A stretch of 64,000 bases of DNA from Saprospiraceae bacterium (GTDB lineage: Bacteria; Bacteroidota; Bacteroidia; Chitinophagales; Saprospiraceae). The notes under the pieces were generated by a model. That model was given only the letters and a program-made list of their open reading frames with translations, had not been told where the DNA came from and searched no databases. This document shows, piece after piece, positions 38,710 to 46,344 of the stretch. Position numbers and translations under genes: made by a program. The stretch is from assembly GCA_020436935.1 (NCBI GenBank), contig JAGQWX010000008.1, positions 54,162-118,161 on the forward strand, given 5' to 3'. Numbering within the stretch: the first letter of the stretch is position 1; the number at the start of each line of letters is the position of its first letter.

Positions 38710-39533
38710 CGGTACTTATTATAAAAGCCCAATGCACCAAATTGTGCCGGCGGCATGCAAGCTCTCTCATGCATTTCGGCAAGTCTGTTTACTCTTTCAA
38801 GCAATTCGATGTTGGTAGCAGTTTTCAACCTGTTTTTATCATAATACAAGTTGTCTTCCAGGCCTACACGAACTCCGCCACCGGATGCTATCGCAATACT
38901 GTTGGCAGTCAGCTGGCTCTTCCCAAGTCCACCAAATGACCAATAACTATTTTCCGGCAAGTTTTGTATCGCTACGCCCATACTGCTCAAATCTGCCTGG
39001 ATACCTGCAATGTTACCAAAAATGATATTGAAATAAAAGGGCGTTTGTATGAGCCCCTTTGAAGCAAGATATTTTGCATAGTTGATCATCCCTAAATCAA
39101 AAACTTCCAATTCAGGACTGATGCCTAATTCTTTCATTTTCATGGCCAGTTTAGTGATCATCTCAGGAGTATTGACACTTGCCTGCTGTACAAAATTCAT
39201 TGAACTGAGCGTCAGTGACCCCATGTCAGGTTTCAACTCCAGGGCTTCCGATCTTTTTTCGAACTCGTTGAAATTGCGCCCGCTGAGAGAAATACAAATG
39301 ACCAGTTCAGGACAATGCCTTCTCACTCCTTCAATGATAGGACCATAAACTGACTTTTTATAAGTTGGAGCTCCATCTGCATCTCTTGCATGGAGATGTA
39401 CAAGGGTTATACCTATTTCATTCGCCTTGTGAACTTCCTCTATGATCTCATTGACCTCTATGGGTACAAATGGATTCATATTTTTTGAAGGAACCATTCC
39501 TGTCGGCGTAAAATTTATTATCAAATCATTCAT
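38706..39533 (-). CDS. BKACE-family (3-keto-5-aminohexanoate cleavage-like) enzyme
   Basis: Zinc enzyme of the DUF849/BKACE family, which exchanges a beta-keto acid with acetyl-CoA to give acetoacetate and a new acyl-CoA. Zinc ligands H46 and H48 (LVHLHARD) and E226 (VGLEDN) are in place. Family members act on varied beta-keto acids, so the lysine-fermentation name need not apply. It is the first of two translationally coupled genes with the NeuD-like gene, in a glycan neighbourhood, not near kamA/kdd genes. Confidence 0.88.
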   Translation of the reverse strand: MNDLIINFTPTGMVPSKNMNPFVPIEVNEIIEEVHKANEIGITLVHLHARDADGAPTYKKSVYGPIIEGVRRHCPELVICISLSGRNFNEFEKRSEALELKPDMGSLTLSSMNFVQQASVNTPEMITKLAMKMKELGISPELEVFDLGMINYAKYLASKGLIQTPFYFNIIFGNIAGIQADLSSMGVAIQNLPENSYWSFGGLGKSQLTANSIAIASGGGVRVGLEDNLYYDKNRLKTATNIELLERVNRLAEMHERACMPPAQFGALGFYNKYR

Positions 39534-39671
39534 TAGAAGTGTGATGCTGCGAACAAATATAGTTCATATATCAATTTGTTTTTATATTAACTTTGCCATA
39601 ATGTAATCATTCACCTGGCAGACTGGGATTTCCCAACAAAATCAAGTGATTATTAAAAAGAAGAACACGAT

Positions 39672-41258
39672 ATGTCAAAGGAGCAAGCCAAATTCGATCT
39701 GCTCGGTGGAATTCTCGAAAAGGTATTATTTATACTAGCCTTCAGTGTGTTGGCAACAACCTCAATCAGCCGCCTTATCCTTAGACACATTCCATTGAAC
39801 AGGGATGAAGGAACATACCTATACCTGGCCAAACAAGCCACTTCAGGTATGCGTCCATATATTGACTTCTATGAAATGAAGCCTCCTGTTCTCTTTTATC
39901 TCACAGGAGTATTTGGCGCTTTATTTGGATTTGATGAGGCTGGCGGCAGAATGATAACGCTCATTTTTGTAACCATCTCCGCTCTTTTTGTCTTTCTAAT
40001 AGTAAAGTACTACGCCTCAAACACCCTATCGCTGGCAGCTTCAGCCATATATGCCTTCTTTTCATTGAACTTGTTTTGCCTTGGATTTTCATTTGAAATT
40101 GAGCACCTTGTAAATGCCTTACTTTTAGCCAGCTTATATTTTGTTTTGAAAACCAGAGACAGGCCTACCCTACTCAATTTCGCATTGAGTGGTCTATTCT
40201 TTTCGCTTGCTGTCCTGACAAAACAAACTTCGATCATATTCATTTTGGTTCATGTGACCATTTGGTTTACAGGTACCGCAACAGCAAGGAAAAACTGGAA
40301 GAGTCCGGCTATTTTTATTGTTGGGGCTCTAGTACCCGCTATCCTGGTCAGCCTGTTGTTTACCATACATGGTTCTTGGGAAGATGCCTATTTTTGGCTG
40401 GTAACTTATCCCTCCTCATACACAGGAGGGGGAATCAGTGAGGAGAACAGATATCAGAATTTGAATTATTTTTTTGGAAACATTACTAAATTTCAGCTTG
40501 CAAGTTTTCTGTTGACTGGTCTGGCATTGGCCATAGGATTGTTGAGAGGAATGAGCAAAAACAAAGTATGGATTTTAATTTATCTGGCATTGTCGCTATT
40601 GTCAATCTTTCCCGGGTATAGATTTTATGGACAATACTGGCAGTTGATTTGGCCACCATTGGCTCTTGCGGCTTTCATTTTATTCCCAATGCCCAATCAA
40701 AAAAAGTGGATCGGTACAACTTTTTTTGTTTTGCTCATGCTGACCATCCTTTTTGATCTTAACAGGCAAAAAGGCTATTATTTCAATGAAAAATACAGCG
40801 AAGCATACAATGTTCTGTATTATCAGAATCCATTTGATGCCATAAAAACATTATCATTATATGCAAAAAAGCAAATGAACAGTGGGGATAAATTTCTCGT
40901 CATGGGCTCAGAACCTCAAGCTTACCTCTACGCTCAAAAGCAAGCGCCTACAAAACATATTTTTATGTCCATGCTGGCCAATCAAAGCCCGGTCTTTAAA
41001 AATTTCACACAAGAGGTTTTGACCTCGTTAAAAAATGATTCTCCGGAATATGTACTTTTCAATATTTTTCCTTTTTCGTGGTCGTTTACAGCAAAAGAAG
41101 ACCAGACCATTTATAATCAGTCTATTAAAATGGTATATGAGAAATATACACCTATTGCATCGTATCAAATGGACAACAATAAGTATTCATTTGTGGGAGA
41201 AGGCGATGCCATTTCGATCTATCAGTCAAATCAGGTAATTTTATTTAAGTTGCGATAA
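39672..41258 (+). CDS. GT39/ArnT-like membrane glycosyltransferase
   Basis: 528 residues, about 11-12 hydrophobic spans, with the first lumenal loop NRDEGTYLYLAKQATSGMRPYIDFYEMKPPVLFYLTGVFGALFG. The Asp-Glu pair and the KPP motif are typical of polyprenyl-phosphate sugar transferases (GT39/GT83-like). It is followed 18 bases later by a GT2 gene and then a small channel-like gene, in one direction. The GT2 protein could make the lipid-linked sugar that this protein uses. Confidence 0.84.
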   Translation: MSKEQAKFDLLGGILEKVLFILAFSVLATTSISRLILRHIPLNRDEGTYLYLAKQATSGMRPYIDFYEMKPPVLFYLTGVFGALFGFDEAGGRMITLIFVTISALFVFLIVKYYASNTLSLAASAIYAFFSLNLFCLGFSFEIEHLVNALLLASLYFVLKTRDRPTLLNFALSGLFFSLAVLTKQTSIIFILVHVTIWFTGTATARKNWKSPAIFIVGALVPAILVSLLFTIHGSWEDAYFWLVTYPSSYTGGGISEENRYQNLNYFFGNITKFQLASFLLTGLALAIGLLRGMSKNKVWILIYLALSLLSIFPGYRFYGQYWQLIWPPLALAAFILFPMPNQKKWIGTTFFVLLMLTILFDLNRQKGYYFNEKYSEAYNVLYYQNPFDAIKTLSLYAKKQMNSGDKFLVMGSEPQAYLYAQKQAPTKHIFMSMLANQSPVFKNFTQEVLTSLKNDSPEYVLFNIFPFSWSFTAKEDQTIYNQSIKMVYEKYTPIASYQMDNNKYSFVGEGDAISIYQSNQVILFKLR

Positions 41259-41276
41259 AAACACAAAAGGCAAAAT

Positions 41277-42221
41277 ATGATGGCCATGCCGGAAGAAAAA
41301 ATGCTAAGTATCATACTCTTGTCCTATCAAAGTGAAGACCGCTTGGAATGGGCTGTAGAGTTGCTGGAAGAAGGACTTAAAGCAGCTTCCATACCTTTTG
41401 AAATTGTGATCATTGACGATGGTTCGACTGACAATTCATTCGAAGTGGCTAAAAAATTGGAAAGTGAAAAAGCATTTGTTCGGGCAATCGGACTCGATGC
41501 CAACTATTCCAGCCCGATGGCACAGTTTGCTGGGCTTGAGGTTTGCAGAGGGGCCTGTGCTTGTCCTGTTCCTGATGATGGTCAAAGGCCAGTGTCCAAT
41601 ATCATTGATATGTACAGATCCTGGGAGAAAGGAAATGCGATCAACATCGCTTTCAGAGAAAACCGCGACGATGGCTGGCTCAATGATTTGTTCTCAGCGT
41701 ATTATTATAAATTGATGAGGAAATTTAGCAAGATAAAGTTTCCAAAAGGCGGTTCTGACGGATATCTGATCGATCGCTCTGTAATTGACTACCTGACACA
41801 TCACGCTTCAAAGAAAAATTCTTCGCCGGTTATTGAGTTGCTCAAACTCAGGAGACCCATGGTTTTTATAGGCTATGATCGTCCGAAGGCTGACCATAAA
41901 TCAAGGTGGACCTTCTCCAAAAAAATGACACTTGCCCTCAATACTTTTTTTGCATCTTCGATATTTCCTTTGCGCTTGATTACCTGGGTCGGACTTATTA
42001 CTTTTCTCCTAAGTCTATTGGCCATTGTTGCCATTTTTATCGGAAAAATATTTTCAGACAATACGCTTTTCGGCTTTCCCATCAGGGGCTGGGCGACATT
42101 GGTGGTACTCATCACTATGTTCAACGGAATGATGATGCTGAGTTTGGGCATCATATCAGAATACCTCTGGCGTATGTACGATGAAGTAAAGGGAAGTCCT
42201 CCGTATACTTTCAAAAAATAA
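41277..42221 (+). CDS. Glycosyltransferase family 2 with two C-terminal membrane helices (polyprenyl-phosphate sugar synthase-like)
   Basis: GT-A fold domain (residues 1-200: IIDDGSTDNSFEVAKKLE with DDG donor-site Asp, PDDGQRP) plus two C-terminal membrane helices (about 222-245, 262-285), as in DPM1/GtrB/ArnC proteins that put a sugar on undecaprenyl phosphate. Usual length about 314. The start MMAMPEEKMLSIILLSYQ is uncertain by a few residues. It follows the GT39-like gene by 18 bases and is followed by the channel-like gene after 4 bases. Confidence 0.88.
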   Translation: MMAMPEEKMLSIILLSYQSEDRLEWAVELLEEGLKAASIPFEIVIIDDGSTDNSFEVAKKLESEKAFVRAIGLDANYSSPMAQFAGLEVCRGACACPVPDDGQRPVSNIIDMYRSWEKGNAINIAFRENRDDGWLNDLFSAYYYKLMRKFSKIKFPKGGSDGYLIDRSVIDYLTHHASKKNSSPVIELLKLRRPMVFIGYDRPKADHKSRWTFSKKMTLALNTFFASSIFPLRLITWVGLITFLLSLLAIVAIFIGKIFSDNTLFGFPIRGWATLVVLITMFNGMMMLSLGIISEYLWRMYDEVKGSPPYTFKK

Positions 42222-42225
42222 GACC

Positions 42226-42582
42226 ATGTTGAAGCTCGAACATCGCAAACAAACAGTATTACCTGTTGACCGATTCATACTACGAATGATTCGCTATACA
42301 ATGTTTATCCTCATAATGTTGAGTATATCTGTAGGCATAGGCGTTTGGGGATACCGCACTTTCGGACATTTGTCATGGCTCGACAGCTTTCATATGGCGT
42401 GCATGATACTTACAGGAATGGGGCCTGTGGTAGAAATGCAAAGTGATGCTGCAAAGCTTTTCTCTTCGTTTTATGCACTGTTTAGTGGCGTTGCATTTTT
42501 GACGTTTACCGCTGTGTTTTTCACACCGATTGTCCATCGTTTGCTCCACATCCTTCATTTTGATGACGAAGCATTGCCATAA
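42226..42582 (+). CDS. Two-helix pore-like membrane protein with degenerate selectivity filter
   Basis: 118 residues: basic N-terminus, TM1 (about 24-43), a pore-helix-like segment SWLDSFHMACM (50-60), ILTGMGPVVEM, then FSSFYALFSGVAFLTFTAVFF (79-99) as TM2 and an acidic tail. The spacing and the D-x-F...T-x-x-G-x...S-D...G-K-L-F-x-x-F-Y-x-L-x-G pattern resemble the two-TM ion-channel pore (PF07885-like), but the TVGYGD filter is replaced by TGMGPV (63-68). It starts 4 bases after the GT2 gene, so it is in the same operon. A potassium-selective channel is unlikely; function unknown. Confidence 0.6.
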   Translation: MLKLEHRKQTVLPVDRFILRMIRYTMFILIMLSISVGIGVWGYRTFGHLSWLDSFHMACMILTGMGPVVEMQSDAAKLFSSFYALFSGVAFLTFTAVFFTPIVHRLLHILHFDDEALP

Positions 42583-42597
42583 ACTTTTTTCGGCTTA

Positions 42598-44052
42598 TCA
42601 ATTCCTGTAATCAAGTGCCGGCTTCCGATCCCCAAGCATGGCCTTGTATTCATAATCACCAACAGATGCCTTCAATTCAGCTTTTGCATCTTCGATGAGC
42701 TTTGGATTGGTGAATAGGTCTATGGCCATAGCCGCTACTGATTTTGCGGCCACCATCATACCTTTGGTGCCTATCTCTGTACCTCCTGAAGCTACAGCCT
42801 GCCAGCTGTGGGCTGAAGTCCCAGGCACCCAGGTGGCAGCACGCATACCGACGGTTGGCACAACATAACTGACATCCCCAACATCTGTAGATCCTCTGCT
42901 GTCTTCGATGTGCGGAGCCTTCATGACAGTGCCTGCTCTGGACACATCCGGCACTTCGCCGATGAAAGTTTTGCTGATTTTGGCAGCAAATTCTTTTTCT
43001 GCCTCTGTATATTCTACACCGCCAATTTTCAAAAGATTGGCCTGCATGGCCTCTGCAAGGGTTTTATTGATGAGCAAGTCATGGGTGCCCCCAATAATTT
43101 CATAATCTGTTGTCGTACCCGTCCCCAATGCTGCTCCTTCGGAAGCCTTTACAATTCTTTCAAACACACTCTCCGCCCATGATCGCTCAGGGTGACGCAC
43201 ATAGTAGTAGACTTCCGCAAAGTCCGGAACGACGTTTGGCGCTTTACCACCATCAGTAATAACATAATGAATTCTTGACTCCTGAGGTACATGTTCCCTC
43301 ATCATATTCACCATATAATTCATTGCTTCTACGGCATCCAGTGCTGACCTGCCGTTTTGAGGAGCGGATGCAGCGTGAGCAGACACACCATAAAATCTGA
43401 ACTTCGCAGATTTATTGGCGATCGAACTCGTATAACTGGTAGCGTTGATGTCGTCTGGATGCCAATGCACAGCAACATCAACATCTTTAAACAACCCCTC
43501 TCTGACCAAATATACTTTCCCACTGCCACCTTCCTCTGCAGGACAGCCGTAGACCCTTACCGTGCCTTTAATCTTTCCCTGAACCATGAGTTCTTTGATG
43601 GCAATGGCTGCAGCAACAGAACCGGTACCAAATAAATGATGCCCACAGCCATGGCCACTGGTCCTGCCTTCAGCCGGACTTTTCTCCGGTGAAGCATCCT
43701 GAGTCAGGCCCGGCAATGCGTCGAATTCTGCAAGTATAGCAATGACCGGTTTTCCGCTACCATAGGAAGACACAAATGCTGTAGGTATTCCTGCTACCCC
43801 ACTTTCTGTTTTGAATCCATTTTTATTCAATACATCCTGCAGTAAGTTAGAACTTTTGACTTCCTGATAACCGAGTTCTGCAAATCCCCAAATGTCAAGT
43901 GCGACATCCTTGTAGGTGTCATATTGCTGCTGGATGGATTTTGAAGCCTCGGTTTTCAATTGCTCGACGTTGGGTACCGAGAGCTTTTGCGCTGCACAAG
44001 ATGTGGCCAACAGGGCAATGGCAAAGCTTGAAACTATCGTTTGTTTCATCAT
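42598..44052 (-). CDS. Exported M20-family amidohydrolase (AbgB-like)
   Basis: 484-residue zinc amidohydrolase of the aminobenzoyl-glutamate/aminoacyl hydrolase group. Metal-site motifs: AEFDALPG (near 115), GRTSGHGCGHHLFGTGSVAAAIA with His ligands, YGCPAEEGGSGKVYLVREG (Glu pair), and TWVPGTSAHSWQAVASGGTEIGTKGM at the end. A signal peptide precedes it (MMKQTIVSSFAIALLATSCAAQ), with a possible lipobox at Cys19, so it acts in the periplasm on an amide substrate. The substrate is not evident. Confidence 0.88.
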   Translation of the reverse strand: MMKQTIVSSFAIALLATSCAAQKLSVPNVEQLKTEASKSIQQQYDTYKDVALDIWGFAELGYQEVKSSNLLQDVLNKNGFKTESGVAGIPTAFVSSYGSGKPVIAILAEFDALPGLTQDASPEKSPAEGRTSGHGCGHHLFGTGSVAAAIAIKELMVQGKIKGTVRVYGCPAEEGGSGKVYLVREGLFKDVDVAVHWHPDDINATSYTSSIANKSAKFRFYGVSAHAASAPQNGRSALDAVEAMNYMVNMMREHVPQESRIHYVITDGGKAPNVVPDFAEVYYYVRHPERSWAESVFERIVKASEGAALGTGTTTDYEIIGGTHDLLINKTLAEAMQANLLKIGGVEYTEAEKEFAAKISKTFIGEVPDVSRAGTVMKAPHIEDSRGSTDVGDVSYVVPTVGMRAATWVPGTSAHSWQAVASGGTEIGTKGMMVAAKSVAAMAIDLFTNPKLIEDAKAELKASVGDYEYKAMLGDRKPALDYRN

Positions 44053-44114
44053 TCACATGTTTCTTTTGGTTGAAAAATTAGGTTGACGTAAATATACTCA
44101 TCCCTTTCAAAAAC

Positions 44115-44347
44115 ATATACTTATCGGAAAATGGATTGTCCATTTTAATCATGAAGTCAAAAATGTAAAGATCATATAGAGCATACGCTAGAACATTTGT
44201 CTTAGCTGTGACACAGAGGTCACAGTTCGGAGCTAAATTCATTTGCGATGAATTTTTAACGCCCCTCATGGCGAGGCTTTCTAACGAAGATATTTGCAGT
44301 TTTGACAATGATTATGTGGACAAATCTATTTCCGATAAGTATTTATA
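44115..44347. repeat. Dispersed inverted-repeat element, long form (copies B and C as termini)
   Basis: Begins ATATACTTATCGGAAAATGG (44115-44134) and ends ACAAATCTATTTCCGATAAGTA (44320-44341), the two halves of copy A (reverse orientation), but separated by about 190 bases. The inner part has a hairpin AAAATGGA/TCCATTTT at 44128-44146 and an inverted repeat CTGTGAC/GTCACAG (44206-44212, 44219-44225). It sits in the 304-bp gap between two same-direction genes, which otherwise holds nothing. No credible gene: a 76-codon reading frame across it has no family and no ribosome-binding site. Confidence 0.7.
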
Positions 44348-44356
44348 GTCCTACAG

Positions 44357-45280
44357 CTAGACTTGAGATTTCTCTCCGTTCTGGAAGGTCCAAATCAAAA
44401 TCCTGCTCTTCTTTTGCCCATGATCCATATTGATGATCCATGATCGGGCAATTTTTGCTGATTTTAGTTTTTGAATCAAAGGGCTGAGGTTTTCTTTTTT
44501 AGATACCAGACTTGAAAAAAAGCGAATTTGATGCGCAAATGCAATGCTTTCTTCAATCATACGCTCAATGAATGATCGCTCACCTCCATTGACCCAAAGC
44601 TCTGAAGCTGTGCCTCCGAAGTTGAGTTGTTTGTTCTTATAATCAAGGTTTTGCTGTTTGCGCAGGGCTTCCTCTTTGGCCTCTGCTGCTGAGGCATGAA
44701 AAGGTGGGTTACACAAAGAGAGTGTATACTCCTGACCATGTTTTAAAATGTTTTGAAAATATCGGGAGGAGTGGGACTGTTGTATCACCAGAACTGACTT
44801 TTGCATGCCGTTGAACTTGGCAATGGCCGAGGCAATTTCCACGGACCGGGGGTCGACATCACTGGCCAAAAACTTCCAGCCTAAGGCTTTATTGCCTATG
44901 ATGGGATAAATGAGATTTGCACCCGTGCCAATGTCCACGGCCCTTACATTTTTTTCAATTCCATTTTGCTGAAGGAAGTCCGCCATCCTATAGATGTACT
45001 CTGCCCTCATGGGTACGCCCGGAATCAGATAATCCTGAGGAATGTCCCAATGTTTGATGCCAAAATATGCCATCAGCATGGCCCGGTTGAGCTGGTAAAC
45101 AGCCTCAGGAAGAGCAAAATCTATGGTGTTTCTGCCATCTGGCGACAAGATAAAGCTAGATAAAGACGGGCACTGCTTTACCAGAAGATCCATGTCGTAT
45201 GGTGGAGCAGCCGGATTATCGGGATGAAATCCAGAAGTGGTAATTTCTTCCGGCTTATGAAATGGTTGTAATTCAGGCAT
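44357..45280 (-). CDS. rlmF: 23S rRNA (adenine(1618)-N6)-methyltransferase RlmF
   Basis: Methylates A1618 of 23S rRNA using SAM. The family features are the SAM site ADFLQQNGIEKNVRAVDIGTGANLIYP (100-126), the N6-methyltransferase NPPFHAS (191-197) and the WVNGGE segment. Length 307 is normal. Its 3' end is next to the long repeat element; it is 5 bases from the lipoprotein gene upstream. Confidence 0.95.
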   Translation of the reverse strand: MPELQPFHKPEEITTSGFHPDNPAAPPYDMDLLVKQCPSLSSFILSPDGRNTIDFALPEAVYQLNRAMLMAYFGIKHWDIPQDYLIPGVPMRAEYIYRMADFLQQNGIEKNVRAVDIGTGANLIYPIIGNKALGWKFLASDVDPRSVEIASAIAKFNGMQKSVLVIQQSHSSRYFQNILKHGQEYTLSLCNPPFHASAAEAKEEALRKQQNLDYKNKQLNFGGTASELWVNGGERSFIERMIEESIAFAHQIRFFSSLVSKKENLSPLIQKLKSAKIARSWIINMDHGQKKSRILIWTFQNGEKSQV

Positions 45281-45285
45281 TCATC

Positions 45286-46032
45286 TTAATAATAATCGAA
45301 TGCATCAAAAGAAGTGAAAACTGCGTCGTCCAGCTTTTTGTATACCCTAATGTTGGATGGGCCTGCATTGTCAGATCTGTTACCGGACAAAAGCAATCCA
45401 TCAAACGATTGATAATTGTCCCATGGCCACACCCTTGGAGGCTCGCTCTGATCGGCAGATTTATAATAAGCCCATTGCTTTACCAGATTGTTTTTGTCAA
45501 CATAAATTTCATACTTATTTTCCGGAGTATTGCCTACCTGATTAAAGGTAAGCTCGAGTACTGAGGCAGCAGCCCCTGTTTTCGTGGTATCTTCACGCAG
45601 GTATTTTAAGTTAACGCCCGGATCTCTTAGTTTGAAGGGCATAAACAACCAATAAGAATCATTAATCCACATGCCTTTTGCCCTTTTGAGTCCGTCAGAA
45701 AGTGCTGTGGCGTCAGTGATTTCTTTTCCTCCTTTCGAAATTTTTCCGGTCATTTTCTCCAGGTCGATCAAATAAATCATGGTATCCTTTGGCATTTCAA
45801 TGCGGGCGAGACCATTCTTTTTGTCCCATACCAAATGTCTGTTTCCAAAAAATGTCCAGGATACATATTGCAATTGGTCCCATTTTTTCTGACCGCCCAT
45901 GGCTTTCATGACATCATCCGCAATGGCAATAGCCTTTGCATCTCCTATGCCTGTTGATGAAGTGCCTGAAGTTGTCTTACAAGCAAGAGATGTCAAAACA
46001 ATGGCAAATAAAAAAATGTAAGCAGATTTCAT
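45286..46032 (-). CDS. Hypothetical lipoprotein
   Basis: 248 residues: signal and lipobox LTSLAC (Cys18), a short Ser/Thr/Gly linker, then a DDVMKAMGGQKKWDQLQYVSWTFFGNRHLVWDKK start, followed by an antiparallel-beta-rich body (ITDATALSDGLKRA, YEIYVDKNNLVKQWAYYK). The start of the body is like LolA-fold or DUF6503-type proteins, but I cannot name a family. It lies 5 bases before rlmF, likely co-transcribed. Unknown function. Confidence 0.6.
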   Translation of the reverse strand: MKSAYIFLFAIVLTSLACKTTSGTSSTGIGDAKAIAIADDVMKAMGGQKKWDQLQYVSWTFFGNRHLVWDKKNGLARIEMPKDTMIYLIDLEKMTGKISKGGKEITDATALSDGLKRAKGMWINDSYWLFMPFKLRDPGVNLKYLREDTTKTGAAASVLELTFNQVGNTPENKYEIYVDKNNLVKQWAYYKSADQSEPPRVWPWDNYQSFDGLLLSGNRSDNAGPSNIRVYKKLDDAVFTSFDAFDYY

Positions 46033-46161
46033 TCAATCAATTTTTTAGTGTACAAAACGCCGGTATCTGCAGGTGTAAAAAACCAGACGAATCTATCAAC
46101 CTGATTTATCCAACAAAGTTGGTATTATTTGCTATTTAATTTAGAAAGGAAGGAGAAAAAT
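46033..46161. other. Intergenic region upstream of the small membrane peptide
   Basis: No gene or RNA is recognised. It contains a near-promoter sequence TATTATTTG (about 46122-46130) that has one extra base relative to TAnnTTTG, and it must hold the leftward promoter of the lipoprotein gene that starts at 46032. Confidence 0.4.
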
Positions 46162-46272
46162 TTGGAAGACAATCCCATATTTTGGATTTCATCTTCAACC
46201 ATCATAACCATTTCATTCCTAATTACTACCATAATCTTCCTTATCTTAGCCATTCATTCAATGCTTACGTAG
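46162..46272 (+). CDS. Candidate small single-span membrane peptide (36 aa)
   Basis: Open frame of 36 codons from TTG with a near-perfect ribosome-binding site AGGAAGGAG (46147-46155) six bases before it. The product has a short acidic N-terminus (MEDN) followed by one uninterrupted hydrophobic helix (TIITISFLITTIIFLILAI), then HSMLT. It is in the same direction as the MidA-like gene starting 72 bases after its stop. It is too short for automatic calling, has a non-ATG start and matches no family I know. Confidence 0.5.
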   Translation: MEDNPIFWISSSTIITISFLITTIIFLILAIHSMLT

Positions 46273-46344
46273 GTAATTGCTTTTCAAAAGTTTGATCAGT
46301 TGTCGCTCACAGGGTACAATGTGGACAACGAAATCAAAAAATAA

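Noticed and set aside
44078..44308. A 76-codon reading frame on the minus strand inside the long repeat element
   Set aside because: No family resemblance, no ribosome-binding site, and part of it is the repeat arm itself (SDKYMF is encoded by the inverted repeat).
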